Source: Paraphoma chrysanthemicola
Taxonomy: Eukaryota; Ascomycota; Dothideomycetes; Pleosporales; Phaeosphaeriaceae
Direction: 5' to 3'
DNA length: 64,000 nt
NCBI GenBank assembly: GCA_020744225.1
Contig: JAGMWG010000014.1
Coordinates: 744,001 to 808,000 of the forward strand
The notes below the pieces were generated by a model. The model was not told where the DNA came from and did no database searches. It worked only from the letters and a program-made list of their open reading frames with translations. Positions 22,801-34,189 of this stretch are shown piece by piece. Each line of letters opens with the position of its first letter. The first letter of the stretch is position 1. The position numbers were made by a program, and so were the translations under genes.

Positions 22801-25165
22801 TGTTATTTACTTAATCTATTCTAGAGTTTACATTCTTTAACTAGGGAAGCTCTAATATAACGTCTTTGCTAGCTAAGCTTAGAACGTCTAGAGTTACCTT
22901 TATCTAGTATCTATTAATATAGATGTTAGTTATTGTCTCGTGCGTTATAACTAACTGTCCTAGCATTATTTCTCTAGTAGCTACTCGGACGTAACATAGA
23001 TTTTCTTTTAACTTAGTCTTAAGGCTAGCTCGTTTAACTGCGTTAGGAGATATACAGTTACCTATAGACTCTGAATCTATTAATGCTTTTATTTTTACTT
23101 TCTTAATCTTTATTAGAAGTTTGTTAAGTAGTGCTAAGTTAATGTTATTGCATTTCTACTTGTTTATTAACTTAGGTCTAAAAAAAACTTCTTGCTATTA
23201 AACCTATTTATAATTTTATTATCTTAGTGTTTAATATAGTCTCTATTTATGTATAGTTACTATATTTAGTTAAGGCATTCTCTATTAACTATTAGAATTC
23301 TAAGCGTCTGCTCTTTTTGTGTGTTCCTGCCTAGGAAAGTATCTATTACTTATTTGTTCTAGAAGTAAGATTTATACGTATTCTTAGGGTAATTAAACTA
23401 CTACTATTTGCACTTAGATTTTTTAGTTAGAAACTATTCTGTTACTTCCTTGTTAGAGTAGTGTATTAGGTACTAATCGTGTATGTAAGCTGTATAGCTT
23501 ATTTTAGCGTAGAGTAGGTTCCTTAAGTCTATAAAATATAATAGTCTTAGAGTAATAACGACGTTGTTAGAGTTATTATTAACTCTTTTAGCGTTTTCGT
23601 ATACTTTACTTTCTTTAGTTACCTAGTCTTCTTCTTCCGATTTTCGTTTAGGTTAGTTACTACGCTAAGAAGGCTTCTTCTTCTCTCTTAGAGGTGCGTA
23701 GTCGCGAGGCGTCTTATAATCCTCGTCTTGTTGTACTAGTAGTGCTTAACTATTATTAGCTATTTTTGCCTAATTTAGTAATTGTTTTATAGCTTCGTAG
23801 TACTAGTCTAGAAAGACTTTTTCTTTAGCTTCTTCCTTTATTTCTCTTATAATGTTAGAGAGTTATAAGAAACTCTCTTAGATCTATTAGCTGTTTTTTG
23901 TTATAAATTCTGTAAATTTCTTACTTTCTAGGTTAAGTTAGAAGAATCGTTTCCTTAGTTTTGTATTCTGCTTGCATTTCTAGTCGTGCCTATGTATTTT
24001 ATTGTTTTCTTATGCACATATAGGTATTACGTATCTATCTCTTATTTGTGCTAGAGTAGTATTTTCACGTTTTAGCGTTAGACTTTTTAGTAGAGTATAT
24101 GTAAGCTAGTTTGTTACGTTCTAATAGTAGAGTAGTAATTCTAGCGCTAGGGTTATAGTGTCGTCTCACGCAGTTTTAACTTTCGTTCTAGAGTGTAGTA
24201 TAGGAGCGCAGGCGATTAGTAGCTCTAAGTTAGATTCTTCTTAGATATTTAGGCAAGAAAACAGTATTACGGGTTCTTCTTTATTGTCTAAAGTAGGTAC
24301 ATCTCCGTTAGGATTAGATACTACATTCTATTCTGTTTCTTCTCTATTCTAGTTGTACTCGATTATATTAATTGTTTTAATAACTTTGTTCTTTATTTAG
24401 TAATTTTTTACTAAATATTCTAGTTTACTGTAGTTGTAATAGGTTCTTGTTTTCTTTGCACTAGTCTTATATTTGCCTTGTATAGGTTTCTTGTAACTGT
24501 TACTAGGCTTTCTATACTTAATAGCGTTAACGTTTATTAATTCTATTTCTTTAGACTCATAGTATTCTAGTATCTTCTTAGAGTAGAATTGTTTCTTAGG
24601 CCTGTAATTCTTAGGTTTATAGAATTACTTATGCTTGCTCTGTTAGCGCGTGAATGCGTTAGTCTCTAATTCTAATTTAAGTAGTTTGTTATTAATTCTA
24701 GTAGCTTTCTTAATTAGATCGTCTAAGCTAGCAATATTAGCTGCGCTACGTATAAGTTCTTTATAGACGCTAAACTTAAGGCCTTATTAGAACATTTGTA
24801 TAAGGGCTTTGTCGTTCTATTCTGTGTGTTCAGAATACTATTAGAACAGATTAGCGTAGTCTTCTACAGACTAGGTCTGTTAGAGGCGTTAGATTTTGTC
24901 TTCTGTAATAGTTAGTTCCTTAGCAATAGAGAATGCTTTCCTAAGAGCTTCTTTAAACTTATTATAGTCTTTAACAATCTAGGTATTAGCTAGGTCTTGT
25001 ATGCTGCTGTTAAAATAGCGTTTGAGTTTTAGAGTTACCTAGTTAAGCGCCTTTTCTTTTATAGTAGTAACTACGTTAGTAACCTTATTATTCTTGTTAA
25101 TTGTGTTATAAAGGTAGAAGTAAAGGTCCTATTACATAATCTATAATTCGAGCATAGCTTAATCT
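19835..25165 (-). pseudogene. Gypsy-1 degraded gag-pol with chromodomain
   Basis: Read on the minus strand with RIP stops ignored, the domains come in Ty3/gypsy order. A gag zinc knuckle lies near 24400-24460 (TYYNYSKLEYLVKNY, from a CCHC motif). The protease is near 23060-23090 (ALIDSES, former LIDSGS). Reverse transcriptase spans about 21900-22700, with FVLKKNRSL and the catalytic YxDD box now YLNNILIYLENKKDYKKH near 22000-22060. RNase H and integrase follow leftward, and a C-terminal chromodomain (KYLVK.LGYNNTENT.E) lies near 19850-20000. The YxDD Asp pair has become Asn-Asn, the usual result of G-to-A change, and many stops interrupt every domain, so it cannot act on its own. Confidence 0.85.
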
Positions 25166-25268
25166 CTGTAGAAATTATCAGAGATTTGTCTCCTAGTAGC
25201 AGCTCTGTTAGCTACGCTAGAGGTTAGAGTATCTATTTCTGTGTTACTTATCTTGAGGGTGTTTAAAG

Positions 25269-25771
25269 TGTAAAGAGATCTAAAGTTAGAAGTAAGCTTC
25301 TTATGCTTAAGGTTCTATAGTTAGTTCTTAAGAATAGAGTATTAGAGAGAATTAGATAGAGTTACTAATAAGATAGATTAAGAGAACGATAATTAAGAGC
25401 AGAGGGTTACACTAATACAGATAGAGGAGACTATAAGTTAAGTGTAGATAGTAACTAGTTATAGATTAAATACTAAGTTAAATATAATAAGCTATAGGAG
25501 CTTATTGTCTGTGTCTATATACTAGAAGAGGCTAGGTAACTAAGCACGTCGTGCTTAGTTAATTAGTATAATTAGTGCTGCTTAGTGCTTAGTTTGCTCA
25601 GCTTTACTTAGTACCTATTATAGTCTAGTGTACTAATTAAGTTATGTAACCTGCAGCCCTGCAGCGCAGCATTAATAGTTAGTTTCTATAAGCTCCTTGT
25701 TAGCAACCTGTTAGCGTCTAATTAGAGTATAATTAGCTGCTTTTAGTCTGCTTCCTAAGGCAACTATAATA
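25269..25771 (-). repeat. Gypsy-1 5' LTR
   Basis: Right copy of the 503-bp LTR, adjoining the gag side. It contains the perfect palindrome centred at 25549 and a GC-richer patch (CCTGCAGCCCTGCAGCGCAGC-like) that escaped RIP better than its surroundings. Confidence 0.9.
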
Positions 25772-25776
25772 GTAGA

Positions 25777-26256
25777 GCGTAAGTTTTAAAGATAAAAGAT
25801 ATTCTATATAGAATACGTAACTATAAGGCTACTAATAAAGACTTAGCTCTACACTAGCTAAGTATTACGTAACGCGTTCTATAGATTCTAGAATACTAAG
25901 AATATCTTACGCGTCTAGAATTTCTAGAACTTATTCTAAGAATTCTAGACTATCTTATAACACCTAGAGACTATAAGATCTTTAAGACTTATAAGATATC
26001 TTAAGTATATAGATATAAGTAATAAGCTCTTATAGCTTATTATATTTAACTTAGTATTTAATCTACAACTAGTTACTATTTACACTAAACTTATAGTCTT
26101 CTTTATCTACGTTAGTATAACCTCTTACTATTAATTATTATTCTCTTAATCTATTTTATAGTACCTTATTTACTTCTCTCTAATACTTTATTTCTAAGAA
26201 CTAACTATAGAACCTTAAGTATACGAAGTATACTTCTAACTTTAAGTTTCTTTATA
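25777..26256 (+). repeat. Gypsy-2 5' LTR, main part (first 30 bp lie at 18567-18596)
   Basis: Aligns with the 3' LTR at 32270-32779. Its first 30 bp are displaced to 18567-18596 by Gypsy-1; bases 25772-25776 are the duplicated GTAGA target. It ends TTTATA, followed by CTTTAAACAC, the same junction as in Gypsy-1 and Gypsy-3. Confidence 0.88.
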
Positions 26257-26289
26257 CTTTAAACACTCTTAAGATAAGTAATATAGAAA

Positions 26290-29200
26290 TAGATACTTTA
26301 ACTTCTATTATAGCTAGTAAGACTACTACTAAGAGACGAATTCCTAACAACTTTTATAGAGACTAGACTATACTTAAATTATAAATTATATAATAAGACC
26401 TTTACTTCTACCTCTATAATATAATTAATAAAGTAAATAAGGTTACTAATATAGTTACTACTATAAAAAGAAAGGCGCTTAATTAAGTAACTCTAAAACT
26501 TAAATAGTACTTTAATAGTAGTATATAAGACCTAGCTAATACCTAGATTATTAAAGATTATAATAAGTTTAAAGAAGCTCTTAGAAAAGTATTCTTTATT
26601 ACTAAGAAACTAACTATTATAAAAGGTAAAATCTAATACCTTTAATAGACTTAGTTTATAAGAGACTACACTAACCTATTCTAATAGTATTCTAAGTATA
26701 TAGAATAGAATAATAAAGTCTTTACATAAATATTCTAATAAGACTTTAAGTTTAGCGTTTATAAAGAACTTATATAGAGTGTAGCTAATATTACTAGTTT
26801 AAATAACTTAATTAAGAAAGCTACTAGAATTAATAATAAACTACTTAAATTAGAACTAGAGACTAATACCTTTACTTTAATATACTAATAGAGTAAATAT
26901 AAGTAGTTCTATAAACCTAAGAACTATAAGCTTAAGAAATAATTCTACTCTAAAAAGATACTAGAATATTATAGATCTAGAGAAGTAGAATTAATAGATA
27001 TTAATACTATTAAGTATAAAAGACTATATAATAGTTATAAGAAACCTATATAAGATAAGAATAAGACTAGTGTAAAGAAAATAAGAACTTATTATAATTA
27101 TAGTAAACTAGAATATCTAGTAAAGAACTACTAGATAAAGAATAAGATTATTAAGATAATTAATATAATCTAATATAACTAAAATAAGAAAACTAAGATA
27201 AAATAAAACGTAGTATCTAATTCTAATATAGAACTAAACTTACTTACCTTAGATAGTAAAAAAGAAACTATAATTAAATTCTTTTATATAGATCTTAGAG
27301 ATAGCTATAGCTAAGAACTACTAATAACTTATAATTCTACGCTATACTCTAGAACTTAAGTTAAGATAATATAAGATAATAATATAACTCTTATACTTAA
27401 GTTACTACTCTACTACTAGAATATAGTAAACTATCTTATATATACTCTACTTAAAAGCCTAATACTAAAATATAAAAACGCTACTCTAGTGTAGCTAAGA
27501 GATAGATATATAATACTTATATATATATAAGAAAATAATAAAATATATAGATATAACTAGAAATATAAGCAGAACACAAAACTAAAGAAATAGTTTTTCT
27601 AACTTAACCTAAAAAGTAAGAAATTTATAGAATTTATAATAAAAAATAGCTAATAGATCTAGAAAAGTTTTCTATAACTTTTTAACATTATTAGAGAGAT
27701 AAGAGAGAAAGCTAAAGAAAGAACTTTTCTAGATAAGTACTATAAAGCTATAAAATTATTACTAAACTAAGTAAAAATAGCTAATAATAGTTAAGTACTA
27801 CTAATATAATAAGATAAAGAGTATAATACACCTTATAACTATATACTTCTAAGAGGTAAGAGAAAAAAGAAATAATTCTAACGTAGTAACTAACTTAAGC
27901 AAAGATTAAAAGAAAAAGACTAAGTAACTAAAGAATGTAAAGTATATAAAGAAACTAAGAAGGTTAATAATAACTCTAATAACGTTATTATTACTCTAAG
28001 ACTATTATACTTTATAAATCTAAGAAACCTACTCTACGCTAATATAAGCTATACAGCTTATATATATAACTAGTACTTAATACACTACTCTAATAAGAAA
28101 GTAATAGAATAGTTTCTAATTAAGAAGTTAAAATACAAATAGTAATAGTTTAACTACTCTAAGAATACATATAAGTTCTATCTTTAGAATAAATAAATAA
28201 TAATAACTTTTCTTAGTAGAGACTTAGAAAGTAAATAAATACTTTAAATCTTAATAGTTAATAAGAAATACTTTAATAAGATATAGTAACTATACTTAAA
28301 TAAAGACTATCTTAAACACTAAAGTAAGAAGATTATATATAGATTTAAAGGTAAGTAACCTTTTTTAGAACTAAGTTAACTTATAAGTAAGAATATAATA
28401 ATATTAACTTAGCGCTACTTAATAAACTTCTAATAAAGATTAAAGAAGTAAAGATAAAAGTATTAATAGATTTAAGATCTATAAGTAACTATATATCTCT
28501 AGACGTAGTTAAATAAGCTAGTCTTAAGACTATAGTAAAAGAAAATCTATACTACGTTTAGGTAGCTACTAGAAAAACAATATTAGAATAGTTAGTTATT
28601 ATATATAAGATAATAACTAATATCTATATTAATAGATACTAGATAAAGATAACTCTAGACGTTCTAAGCTTAGCTAGTAAAGATATTATATTAGAGCTTC
28701 TCTAGTTAAAGAATATAAACTCTAGAATAGATTAAGTAAATAATATACTATTCTTTAACAGATATATAGCTATATATAAACCTTAGTCTATATATAAGTA
28801 AAGTTTAGTAGTAGAAGAGAAGATAATAAATAAGATTACTTTAAACAAGACGCGCTATTAGAAAAATAAAGTAGTTAGCCTAATAGATAAAATAAAAAGA
28901 GCTATATAACTTATAAAGAAAGAAGATATTTTTTTACTAGTTCTAAAAGTCTACTACTAATAGAGATATATATTTAAGAAACTTATAGACTAAGTAGTAT
29001 TACTAGAATATAAACTATAAAATTATAAAATTAATTTAGAAGAAGGTAAAGAACTACTCTTCTTACTAATATATAGACTATTAGAACTCTAACTAAAAGT
29101 AGTAAAAGAATATATTAATAAAAACCTAGCTAAAGAATATATCTGCAAATTAGAATTACTAGTAGAATTTTCTATCTTATTTATACTAAAGAAAGATAGA

Positions 29201-31690
29201 AGTTTATAACTATACGTTAACTATTATAAGCTAAACGTAATAATACAAAAGAATAAGTACTTACTACTAAATATTTTAGAGCTATAAGACTAACTTTTAA
29301 AAGCTAAGATCTTTACCTTACTAGACTTATGTAATAAGTACTATTAAGTTAGAATTAAGAAAGAAAAAGAGTAGAAGATAGTATTCTAAATAAGATATAG
29401 CTACTACAAATATTGCGTTATACTATTTAGACTAACTAACGCTTTATAACTTTTTAGGCACTAATTAATAATATACTAAGAAAGTACTTTAATATATTTA
29501 TTATAGCTTACTTTAATAATATTCTTATATACTTAGAAAATAAGAAAGACTATAAAAAATACGTTAAAATAGTACTAAAATACCTTAATAAATATAACTT
29601 ACGCCTAAAACTATCTAAGTGCAGTTTTTATAAAGAAGAGCTAAACTTCTTAGAATATATAATAAGTATTCATAGAGTATAAATTAGTAAAGAAAAGATC
29701 TACACTATTAAAGAATAAGTAGTACTAAAAAATATTAAGAATATATAATCTTTTCTAGAGTTTATAAACTTTAATAGAACGTTTATTAAGAACTACTTCT
29801 AAATTACTATACAACTTATAAGACTTACACAAAAAGAAGTAATATAGAGATAAAGTAAATTATAATAAAAAGTATTTAAATAACTTAAGTAAGTATATAT
29901 TAAAGAACTAGTACTTAAGATATTTAAACTAAATAAACTATTCTAGTTAAAAATAGATACCTCTAACCTAGTAATAAGTACTATATAAATACAGCTATAT
30001 AATAGAAAATAGTACCTAGTAGTATATTACTCTAAGAAGTTTAGTAAAGTAGAAGAAAAATACAATATATATAATAAAGAACTACTTACTATAGTAGAAG
30101 CACTTAAATACTAGAAGATCTACTTATATAGTAGCTCTAAGCTTAAGATCTTTATAAACTATAAGAACTTATAGTACTTTATAATAATAAAAGTACTTAA
30201 TAGATAATAAGTTAGATAGTTAGAGTTACTAAGAGAATATAAGTTTAAGATTACTTATACCTTAGAAAAAGATAATAGTAGAGTAGACGCTCTAAGCTAA
30301 TAATATAATATTATAAGTATAAAGATAATTAAAAAAGGTACTATTCTTAAGACTAATAAAAATAGCTCTCTTAGTACTACAATTAAAGTTAATAATATTA
30401 TAATAATTACTTATAAAGTTCTAGAGAAACTATAAAAAGCTATTATTTAGAATTATTATAATAACTTAACTTATAGACACCTAAAAGTATTACGCACTAT
30501 AAAGATAATATAGTATAATTACAGCTTTAAGAATATAAAAGATAAGATAAGCGCTTATATTAAAAAATACGCTAACTATTAAAAAAATAAGTATAGTATA
30601 TACGTACTATACAGAGAAATATAAGCTTTAGAAATACTAAATAAACTCTAGATAGATATCTTAATAAACTTTATTATAAGATTACTAGAGTTATAAAACT
30701 TTATTACTAATATTATATATAACGCTATACTAGTAGTTATAAATAAGTTTACTAAAGTAATAGAAGTAATACTCTTTAGAAGAAATTATACAGTAAAATA
30801 ACTAGGCTATATTATTAATAATAAAGTAATTTACTATTATAGAATTCTAAAAATAATTATAAGTAACTAAGATAAGCTATTTACGTTAAACTATTAGGCT
30901 ACGCTTATAAGAGTAATTAGTATCTAAAGAAAGCTATCTATAGTATACTACTTAGAAACTAATAGATAAACTAAAAGAATAAATAGAATACTTAAGGCCT
31001 ACTTACGAACTTACTTAACTTTAAAATAAGATAACTAAGTACTACTATTACCTACAGTATAGTTAGCGTATAATAATAAAATATTAGAGTTAATAGATAA
31101 AATACTATTCTTTGTAAATTATAGAAGACACTTATACTTCTTTAAAAGAATACTACCTAGCTTAAATACTAAAGCAGCTTTATAGACAGCTAAAGAAATT
31201 AAGAAAACTTATAAAGAAATATAAGACTATATTAAAAAGGTATAACGCTAAAGTATCTTATATATTAATAAGAAATAGAAAATAGCTTCTTAGCTAAAAA
31301 AAGAGAATAAAGTGTACTTACTTATAAAAAACCTATAAATAAAGTAACTAAGTAAGAGACTAGACTACGTTAAAGTTAGACTATTTTTAGTTCTTAAGAA
31401 AAATAGCCTTATAATATATATATTAGATTTACTTAAAGACGTAAAAGTATACTCTAGGTTCTACGTTAAACTATTAGAACTAGCTAACTTTAAAATACTA
31501 CTATAGTAAACCTTCTACTATACAGTAGAAGAAGAAAACAAATTTAAAGTTAAAACTATAATATTATATAAAGAACTACCTAACAACTAATAATACCTAG
31601 TTAAATAGTTAAAATATAAAGAAAAAGAAAATATATAAGAACTAGCTATAAACTTAGTTAACTATTACTAACTACTAGTATAGTATTACT
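26290..31690 (+). pseudogene. Gypsy-2 degraded gag-pol with chromodomain
   Basis: Plus-strand reading, with RIP stops as former Gln/Trp. Gag ends in a zinc knuckle near 27075-27135 (TYYNYSKLEYLVKNY). The protease is near 28460-28490 (VLIDLRSISNYIS, from LIDSGS). Reverse transcriptase shows FYIIK-like motifs and the YxDD box as AYFNNILIYLENKKDYKKYV near 29495-29570. RNase H follows near 30000-30300. Integrase is near 30640-30780 (IDILINFIIRLLEL..NFITN and ILVVINKFTKVIEVI). A chromodomain-like tail is near 31580-31690 (QYLVKQLKYKEKEN). RIP is heavier than in Gypsy-1: TpG is nearly gone, so ATG codons are rare. No function is possible. Confidence 0.85.
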
Positions 31691-31694
31691 AATA

Positions 31695-32175
31695 CTAGTA
31701 ATATTAAGCTCTTAGAATATAGACTAATTTATAATAGCTACTCTAGTAGGCGCCTTTAGATTTACTAACGTAATTTCTTAGTTAAGATACTCTTACGCTT
31801 TTAACTTTACTAACTTCTCTATATTAGAATAGTCTTTATTAAAAATCTACTACTCTTTATATTTTAGTAAATACTACTACTTATATAATCTCTTTTATTT
31901 TAATTAAGTAACCTAAAGACGCTCTATTACCTACTTAATAGTATGCTTATTAGTATTAATAGATACTTTTACTTTATCTTCTTACTTCTTAAGCTTCTTA
32001 AGCTTTTAATTAATTTTTAAGAAATCTAGTAAAGAAATATCTACTAGTAAATACGTAGTTACTCTTTTGTAATAATAGTTTCTATATATATCTACTAACA
32101 AGAAAATATAATAAGAAAGGTTTTTCTTTATATAATAGAAATAAGTAACTATAACTAGAGGTACGTTAATTTAAT
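31695..32175 (-). pseudogene. Antisense ORF of Gypsy-2 (same place as in Gypsy-1 and Gypsy-3)
   Basis: Opposite strand to gag-pol, between chromodomain and 3' LTR. With RIP stops discounted, a frame reads through YIKKNLSYYIFLLVDIYRNY, TTYLLVDISLLDFLKN and then a Gln/Lys/Glu-rich helical stretch. Tyr sits where Cys would be expected (TGC/TGT to TAC/TAT is a RIP change), and the VDxSLxxxLK segment parallels the Gypsy-3 copy. The limits are approximate. Confidence 0.5.
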
Positions 32176-32269
32176 TAATATAATTACTATAGGTATAATA
32201 GTACTTAGTACTATAGAATATTATTAGTCTAGCTTATAAGAATAAAAGCTAAAGAGAAGAAGAGAATAG

Positions 32270-32779
32270 TATTACAGACTAAAGGAATTAGTAAGTAGAG
32301 TATAAGTTTTAAAGGCAGAAGGTATTTTATATAAAATACGTAACTATAAAGCTACTAATAAAGACTTAGCTCTGTACTAGCTAAGTATTACGGTATACGT
32401 TCTATAGATCCTAGAATACTAAGAATATCTTACGTGTCTAGAATTCCTAAGACTCGTTCTAAGAATTCTAGATTATCTTATAATATCTAAAGACTATAAG
32501 ACCTTTAGAACTTATAGAATACCTTAAGTATATAGATATAGATAATAAGCTTCTACAGCTTATTATGTTTAACTTAGTATTTAATCTATAACTAGTTACT
32601 ATTTACACTTAACTTATAGTTCTCTTTATCTATATTAGTATAACCTCTTACTATTAATTATTATTCTCTTAATCTATCTTATAGTATCTCGTCTACTTCT
32701 CTCTAATACTTTATCTCTAAGAACTAACTATAGAACCTTAAGCACATAAAGCACGCTTCTAACTTTAGGTCTCTTTATA
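32270..32779 (+). repeat. Gypsy-2 3' LTR
   Basis: 510 bp, begins TATTACAGACTAAAGG (RIP-altered TGTTAC) and ends TCTCTTTATA, directly followed by the target duplication GCTAT. A purine tract precedes it. Confidence 0.9.
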
Positions 32780-33806
32780 GCTATAGATATAAGATATAGC
32801 TAATAGACTACTAAGAGAGTATAGTAGTAACTCTATAAGTAAGAACTAAGTTAATAAGTTTATTAAGTATACTTCTAAGCTATAAATATAATAGAGCTAT
32901 TTATATAATTACTAGTAAGCTATCTATAAAAACTTAGTAATTATCTAGTTATAGTTTAAGCTTATTAAATTAATAAAAGAGAAGTATAGTATTCTTAATA
33001 AGTATACCTAGAATTTTAATAAGTTAGGCTTTCTTATAAGTAAGATTACGTCTTAGCTTATTATTATAAGCTTAGAAACACTTAAAAAACTAAAGAAATT
33101 ATAGTCTAGTAATTATAAGTAAGTTACTCTAGTATAAGGTATTAGTATAATAAAGAAGTATATTTAACTCTTTCTTATCTTTATAAGTAAAGTTCTTATC
33201 TTAATCTAGTTTAAAATAGATATACTATATAACTAAGTTATCTAAGTTAGTCTAAATAGCTAGATAAGTAATAAACTAGTACTTACCTAGCTTAAATACT
33301 TTAATATATATATAAAGCTTATAAGAGTATATAAGTTACTTATTATTAATAGCTATAAGAATTATTACTTACTTAGTACTTAGCTATACTATAAAGAGAA
33401 TAATATTATTATTATCTATATACTAGCTTACTTATTATAATTACTATAGTCTCTTAATATTATAAGTCTCTTAATATTACTTACTTTTATACTATTAAAG
33501 CACTCTTATAGTAATAGAATTTTAGTCTTAGTATATAGTTATATCTACTATATTAGTTAAAAAATCTTTTTACTAGCTTTTAAAGCTATCTATAAGTAGA
33601 CTTTTATAAAGAAGAATACTTATACTAAGTTTAGAAGTACTAAATTAGTTCTATTTAACTTAGAAGTAGTATTATTAAAGCTTAATATAAAGTTATATAT
33701 ACTAACTAGAGTTATACATTTACTAAGTAATAGTAATTACTATTACTATCTCTACTTAGTAATAGTAATATAGTACTAGTAATTACTATTACTATAAATA
33801 GAATTA
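32780..33806 (+). mobile_element. Pogo-1, main part of the transposase (pogo/Fot1 DDE superfamily)
   Basis: Continuation of the transposase interrupted by Gypsy-2. Ignoring RIP stops, it reads in family order: DIANRLLRE, KN.VNKFIK, YNY..AIYKNLVII, FKLIKLIKEKYSILNKYT, NFNKLGFLISKI (first DDE Asp, normally NFDETGF), SNYK.VTLV, LKYFNIYIK, VYKLLIINSYKNY (second Asp box, normally LLLLDGHESH), and later FLLAFKAIYK. Catalytic Asp codons are now Asn, and the frame is full of stops. The 3' end holds a 22-bp palindrome at 33726-33747, probably part of the subterminal repeats. The right terminus is not seen before the copia LTR starts. Confidence 0.8.
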
Positions 33807-34189
33807 GTATTTATTAAGAAGAAGTAAAAGTTACTAATAACTAGTAATATACTAGCTAAAAGAGAATATAAAGAGTATATTATCTAATAAGTAATAGAAG
33901 ATAAGAGTAAGTATATAAAAGAGTAGATAGTAAATAGTATTTTGTGTTCTAGGTACAGATAAAAGAGAGAGATCTCTCTTTACTATATACTTTAGTTTCT
34001 AAGCTTAGTAAGCTATACTATAGTATTAAATTAATTCTAAAAACTATTACTTTTAATTCTAATTAGTATAATAAATAAATCTCTTATACAATTTATAATT
34101 TCTAGTCTAATTTTAGACTAGAATTAATACTAAATTCTAGTTATACTAAAAATCTATAAGATCTTAAAGAATATAAGATAAAACCTATA

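Larger units (their letters stand above)
18597..25771 (-). mobile_element. Gypsy-1, chromodomain Ty3/gypsy retrotransposon nested in the Gypsy-2 LTR
   Basis: Complete element of 7175 bp on the minus strand. Both LTRs are 503 bp (18597-19099 and 25269-25771). The duplication GTAGA is perfect at 18592-18596 and 25772-25776. The LTR half next to gag resembles that of Gypsy-2, while the other half differs, so the two are related families. It retains more TpG/CpA than its host element, fitting a later arrival and less RIP. Confidence 0.9.
18567..32779 (+). mobile_element. Gypsy-2, chromodomain Ty3/gypsy retrotransposon (contains Gypsy-1)
   Basis: Full-length LTR retrotransposon on the + strand, about 7 kb without the nested Gypsy-1. 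The target duplication GCTAT is perfect at 18562-18566 and 32780-32784. The 5' LTR is split by Gypsy-1 (18567-18596 plus 25777-26256, 510 bp together); the 3' LTR is 32270-32779 (510 bp). A purine-rich tract (AAAGAGAAGAAGAGAATAG) abuts the 3' LTR as expected for second-strand priming. The element itself landed inside the Pogo-1 transposase. Confidence 0.88.

Noticed and set aside
33966..33979. Palindrome AGAGAGATCTCTCT in the copia LTRs as an operator
   Set aside because: Only 14 bp of low-complexity GA/TC repeat; conservation in both LTRs follows from LTR identity.
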